Part shown: positions 33,909 to 37,266 of the stretch, in pieces
Numbering within the stretch: position 1 is the first letter of the stretch
How the letters are laid out: the number at the start of each line of letters is the position of its first letter
Notes under the pieces: model-generated
Seen by the model: only the letters and a program-made list of their open reading frames with translations
What the model was told of the DNA's origin: nothing
Databases searched by the model: none
Translations under genes and position numbers: made by a program
Origin: Mycobacterium gastri
Lineage (GTDB): Bacteria > Actinomycetota > Actinomycetes > Mycobacteriales > Mycobacteriaceae
Reading direction: 5' to 3'
Assembly: GCF_002102175.1 (NCBI RefSeq)
Contig: NZ_LQOX01000123.1
Location: 1-37,266 of the forward strand
DNA length: 37,266 nucleotides

Positions 33909-34120
33909 AAGAGCCAGACCCCTCGATAGACGGCTTATGTTGCGCCTCTTGCGCTTTCGGGTCTACGGTAGCCGTTGCGCCCAGAGTCAGGGCGTGAGAT
34001 CTGCACGGACTCAGTGCCCGTGGCCGCAGTCGATCACGTTGTCGAATCGATTCGCCAGGCCGAGAGCGATGAGCGCGCCGAATCAGACGTGGACTGTTGC
34101 TTGACATCTCCAACAACGGC

Positions 34121-34890
34121 TTAGCGCACAGTGGTCTTTGGGCACCCGGTGTTAGCCTCCCTCATGGCAATATGGCTCGTGGCCTGTCTCCGTTTCGCTT
34201 CCCGCAACAACTCAACTGACGACAGCCCGCTAAACCAGCGCTCTTGGCGGCAGCGGGCGAAGTTAGCTTTCTCCGCCGCCAATTCAACGGATGGGCCCAT
34301 GAGTACTCCGGTCGGTTTCGGGCCGCTGAGGAAGTCGGCGTACATCTTGGCGACCTCGCCGCGGCCGAACTCCATGAAGCACTCCCCCGCCCCGTCGTAG
34401 GGCCCGGGTGGCGGCGTCCCGCGCAGGTTGGCAACGATGTCGTCGGCGACGAATTGAGCGGCTCGCTCAGCAAATGTGCCCGCCTTGGCGGTGTATGCCG
34501 CCGCCACGTCGCCGATCGCATACACGCCCGGAAACCGAGTCCCCAGGTTTGTCTTCTCCACCGGAATCCATCCGTCGGGCGCGAGCCCGGACTTGGCCAC
34601 GACCGCCAGCACTCGATGCACTGGTATGCCGATGAACATGTCGTACGGCAATTCCCCGCAAGGTGATTCCGCGCGCGGTCAGATGTTCCAGAATCGGCTG
34701 GGAAACCTGCTTGGCGACGGGCACCGGGGCTCCCATATAGCCGGTCACGATGATGGTCACCCGGTCACGCAGATCCCGGCTGCAAAAGTAATCCTCCAGC
34801 AGGAATGCGGCCTCGAGGGGCGCAGGCGGACATTTGTTGCTCGAGGCCACCGAATCCAGCTCCCAAAATCAGTACATGCGGCGTCGTCAT
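34121..34890 (-). pseudogene. Decayed NAD(P)/FAD-dependent oxidoreductase
   Basis: Fragments of a flavoprotein oxidoreductase (sulfide:quinone/NDH-like family) are arranged in order on the minus strand but in different frames. From ATG 34890, with GAAGGGG upstream, it reads MTTPHVLILGAGFGGLE. In another frame come KCPPAPLEAAFLLEDYF and VTIIVTGYMGAPVPVAK to about 34670. A further frame reads LPYDMFIGIPVHR, FPGVYAIGDVAAAY and the C-terminal region to 34121. Roughly 130 residues between GFGGLE and KCPPAP, and a second stretch before LPYD, are missing. The FAD GxGxxG start and the FPGVYAIGD motif survive, but no intact protein can be made. The first deletion joint lies between two copies of CCTCGAG. 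Confidence 0.85.
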
Positions 34891-35314
34891 TACATCCCCT
34901 TCGCGGCGCCCGGACCTCGTGGCTGGTATTGCCGGAACCTGCTCAGCCAAACACTTTCTCCTGTGTCGGCGGCCACATAAGGTCCCCGGCGTCAAGGGAC
35001 ATGAGGATCTGCCCGCGGTGCCCGTGCTATCGGGGCACGTGACGACAACGCTCGCGCAGTAGGAACCCTCAGGTTGGGGGGTGATTGTGACCGATGACGG
35101 TTCACCCTCCGCCCTCTCGCGTGACCAACGCATGCGCACCGGGCCAGCTTTGGCGCCAGCAATCGCCCATTGGAGCGGAACCGAGGTTTGCTGTGGTGAT
35201 CGCGCAGCTAAATCCTCGGGTCGAAAACCTTGTCAGGTTCTAGCCTGTGGTCTTGCGGACCCGCGGCGCATGGTAGGAAACCGCCCCGACGCACCGCACG
35301 CCCAACCGCGGTTT
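34891..35314. other. Intergenic region, no confident gene
   Basis: About 420 bases between the oxidoreductase pseudogene and the DUF1275 gene. Plus-strand frames (for example from GTG 35081) show no family motif and run antisense into the DUF1275 gene. No clear dyad or RNA was recognised. Confidence 0.4.
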
Positions 35315-36097
35315 TCAACGGAACCGGCGGTCGTCAGTCGCCATATTTTGACTAGGTTGGGGATTCGTCCCGCTGGGCGAGGCGGGACGCCCGCGGCCAT
35401 GCACCAGGCCGATGATCGCGACTGCGACACAAACTGCAGCCGGGAGGAGCAATGCATATCCGGCAAGCCAGGCCCCCGTCAGAATCCCTGCTACACCGCC
35501 GGTGAGAAACAGCAGCAAGGTGACCGTCAGCACAGCGGCTTTCCACCTGTCGATTCCGTGCCGACGGCTACGCCCGATCATCAGCCCCAGGTCGGTGACA
35601 GTGCCGGTGAAGTGGGTGGTGCGGATCGCCATTCCCGGAGTGTTGGACGTCAGCCCATTCTGCAGCCCAAGAGCGGCGGCGGCGAACAGGGCCTGAACAA
35701 CGGCCCGCTCAATTCCAGCCGCAGCAATTTCCGCCTTAACAGCCGTTTCCTCCACTCCCAGCGCAGCAAGCAACAGGAAAACAGCTTCGATGATCAAAAC
35801 GGCAGCATGGCGCGGACCGGTGTGGGCGTCCGTCCGTGCAAGGATGGCACCGGCTGCTGCAGTTCCCGCCAGGAAACCCAAGAGGATTGCCGAAAGCACA
35901 TGGCCCTCATACAGCCACGGGTTAGCTGTATCCATACCTAGCTGGGTGGTCACCCCGGTCAGGTTGCCGACTGGAAACGCCAAGACCAGAAGGGCGACCG
36001 CATTGACGAAACCGGCGACCATTGCGAGCAAGCCGCTGTAGCCGAGGATGAGCCCTTTTGGCGTCAACCCGGATGGCTCAGTTTGCGGAAGCATCAT
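35315..36097 (-). CDS. YoaK/DUF1275-family membrane protein
   Basis: A 260-residue protein with six to seven hydrophobic segments. The family start GLLAMVAGFVNAVALLVL, the GNLTGVTTQLG motif, the GLQNGLTSNTPGMAIRTTHFTGTVTDLG signature and the final helices are typical of DUF1275 (YoaK) proteins, usually about 220-260 residues. Function is unknown. A hydrophilic C-terminal tail (about 230-260) is Pro/Ser/Asn-rich. Start at ATG 36097 or 36094; AGGAG lies directly before and AAGG a little further upstream. It is transcribed away from the LOG gene. Confidence 0.88.
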   Translation of the reverse strand: MMLPQTEPSGLTPKGLILGYSGLLAMVAGFVNAVALLVLAFPVGNLTGVTTQLGMDTANPWLYEGHVLSAILLGFLAGTAAAGAILARTDAHTGPRHAAVLIIEAVFLLLAALGVEETAVKAEIAAAGIERAVVQALFAAAALGLQNGLTSNTPGMAIRTTHFTGTVTDLGLMIGRSRRHGIDRWKAAVLTVTLLLFLTGGVAGILTGAWLAGYALLLPAAVCVAVAIIGLVHGRGRPASPSGTNPQPSQNMATDDRRFR

Positions 36098-36384
36098 CTC
36101 CTGACCTTGTTCGCCGGTGTGGCAAGTCTACCGATGGGGGTCGGGGGCAGCTTGTGACGCAGGACAACGGCACACTGTCGCAGTATGCCGTCACTTACGC
36201 CATTAGACCGCAACACAGCAGGCCACACCACGACCGTTGCGCTTTTCCGGGTTTGTGGGCAGTTCGCCCGCCGACCCTTGTTGCGGTTCTGATGTCGCTA
36301 GCTGGAAGCGCCGGTTCTTCGCCGCGCGTCGTTCACATCAGTTCGGCGTGGTTTAGCGTACCGGTGAGTGGAACAATCGGCTAA

Positions 36385-37113
36385 ATGCCCGAGCCGACAC
36401 CACCAATTCCGTCGACGTGCGATGAACAGCTGCTGTGTTCCCTGGGGCCGGGTTTCTCCCTAGCTGGTAGTGATCCAGGACGCCTCGCCCGCATCCGAGA
36501 CGAGGTGGCCTACGGCTTTGCGGCGCTGGCCGAGATTGAGAATGCTGTGTCGATCTTCGGCTCCGCACGCACGCCGCCCGATCATCCGCACTACAAGCTG
36601 GCGCGCGCGATCGCCGCGCGACTAGGAGCGCTAGGGTTCGACATCATTACCGGCGGCGGGCCCGGGATCATGGAGGCCGCCAACCTCGGCGCCCGCAACG
36701 CAGGGGTGCGCTCCATCGGTCTGGGCATCGAGCTTGCGCATGAGCTGGGCACAAATCCGTTTGTCGATCTCAAACTTCGGTTCAACTACTTTTTCGTCCG
36801 CAAGCTGATGTTCGTCCGCTATGCGTCCGCCTTCGTGGTGTTTCCCGGCGGCTTTGGAACGCTCGACGAGCTTTTCGAGGCGTTAACGCTGATACAGACG
36901 GAGAAAATCCGGCACTTTCCGATCGTGCTTACAGGGTCGCAGCATTGGTCGGGACTCGAGCGATGGATCCGGGAGCGCCTGCTTGAACCGGGGATGGTAT
37001 CAGCCGACGACGCCGAGCTACTCGTGCTAGCTGACGATCCCGACGAGATCGGCGAGCTCATCGCTCATTGGCGCCACCGCCAGCTAGAGACCTACCGCCC
37101 CTCCCCTTCATGA
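36385..37113 (+). CDS. LOG-family protein (TIGR00730; cytokinin-monophosphate phosphoribohydrolase-like)
   Basis: A 242-residue Rossmann-fold protein of the LOG family, often misnamed lysine decarboxylase. Key motifs are VSIFGSARTPPDHP near residue 50, ITGGGPGIMEAANLGAR (about 90-106) and the PGGFGTLDELFE active-site motif (about 154-165). Characterised members split nucleoside 5'-monophosphates, releasing cytokinin-type bases. An Asn/Pro-rich leader of about 20 residues precedes the fold. It stands alone, with 287 bases separating it from the divergent DUF1275 gene. No ribosome site strong enough to settle the start was seen, but ATG 36385 fits the family length. Confidence 0.9.
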   Translation: MPEPTPPIPSTCDEQLLCSLGPGFSLAGSDPGRLARIRDEVAYGFAALAEIENAVSIFGSARTPPDHPHYKLARAIAARLGALGFDIITGGGPGIMEAANLGARNAGVRSIGLGIELAHELGTNPFVDLKLRFNYFFVRKLMFVRYASAFVVFPGGFGTLDELFEALTLIQTEKIRHFPIVLTGSQHWSGLERWIRERLLEPGMVSADDAELLVLADDPDEIGELIAHWRHRQLETYRPSPS

Positions 37114-37194
37114 ACCATCGAGTGCCGGTGCCACACACGGGTGGCCCGCACCAATCGACTTGGGCGGCTCCGCTCGGCCTTGCCGCTCAGCGTG

Positions 37195-37255
37195 ATGCAT
37201 CAAGTCAAGATGCCCGCGAGATCTGATCCATGCATCAGGTAAGGAATGCCCGCGA
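37195..37255. repeat. Imperfect direct repeat at the right edge
   Basis: ATGCATCAAGTCAAG then ATGCCCGCGA (37195-37219), and ATGCATCAGGTAAGG then AATGCCCGCGA (37230-37255), are two copies of one ~25-base unit with a 35-base period. The window ends 11 bases later, so more copies may follow. It may belong to an interspersed repeat or a mobile-element end. Confidence 0.6.
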
Positions 37256-37266
37256 AAATGGGTCTC

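Noticed and set aside
34018..34083. Minus-strand reading ALIALGLANRFDNVIDCGHGH ending in a stop
   Set aside because: Possible C-terminal remnant of a metal-related membrane protein, but only about 22 residues are readable and the opposite strand is equally plausible.
36098..36384. Possible promoter dyads between the DUF1275 and LOG genes
   Set aside because: No inverted repeat or known box of convincing length was found in these 287 bases.
1..37266. tRNA, rRNA and CRISPR arrays
   Set aside because: No cloverleaf-like tRNA sequence, rRNA segment or regularly spaced repeat array was recognised. The only short repeats are those listed. A covariance-model scan would be decisive.

Overview
The window looks like chromosomal or island DNA from a nontuberculous, probably slow-growing, Mycobacterium. 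The base composition is high-GC, GTG and TTG starts occur, genes overlap by ATGA or TGATG, and nearly every intact protein has a close counterpart in M. tuberculosis. These include CsoR, PacL/DUF1490, CtpV and the Rv0970-type DUF5134 protein, NarGHJI, NirBD, and the HemD-like regulator Rv0260c/NnaR. The species cannot be fixed from the sequence alone.

Left part (1-6.1 kb): a dead IS256-family transposase fragment and a second IS remnant flank two head-to-head copies of a copper-efflux locus that have decayed reciprocally. The minus-strand copy keeps csoR and pacL, but its ctpV survives only as a frameshifted start. The plus-strand copy keeps pacL and ctpV plus a DUF5134 membrane gene, but its csoR is a pseudogene. 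Each copy has a CsoR-like palindrome, one perfect and one eroded. The surviving CsoR presumably controls both.

Next (6.2-7.6 kb) is a divergent methyltransferase/TetR pair with a perfect inverted repeat between the genes. From 7.8 to 20.2 kb a long minus-strand cluster runs narG-narH-narJ-narI-narK-nirB-nirD-nnaR. It joins respiratory nitrate reductase, nitrate/nitrite transport, siroheme nitrite reductase and its HemD-like regulator in one gene run, so nitrate could be reduced to nitrite and on to ammonium from one locus.

From 20.8 to 29.0 kb lies the most unusual system: a compact complex-I-like operon, nuoA-[fused B/D-like]-nuoH-J-K-L-M-N. It has all seven membrane-arm subunits but no NuoC, E, F, G or I. 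NuoB and NuoD are replaced by one 436-residue protein. Its NuoB-like part lacks the cluster N2 cysteines, its NuoD-like part lacks the quinone-site histidine motif, and a linker carrying 27 histidines in 100 residues joins them. The NuoH loop that lines the quinone chamber is also degraded. This suggests an ion-translocating module that is not an ordinary NADH:quinone oxidoreductase.

The right part (29.5-33.9 kb) is a second copper block under palindromes matching the mycobacterial RicR pattern TACCC-N5-GGGTA: a CopZ-like chaperone, a CtpA/B-like copper ATPase, the C-terminal half of a cysteine-rich copper storage (Csp) protein that was found outside the long reading frames, a methyltransferase and a DUF305 lipoprotein. 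After it come a decayed FAD oxidoreductase, a DUF1275 (YoaK) membrane protein, a LOG-family phosphoribohydrolase and a short direct repeat at the right edge.
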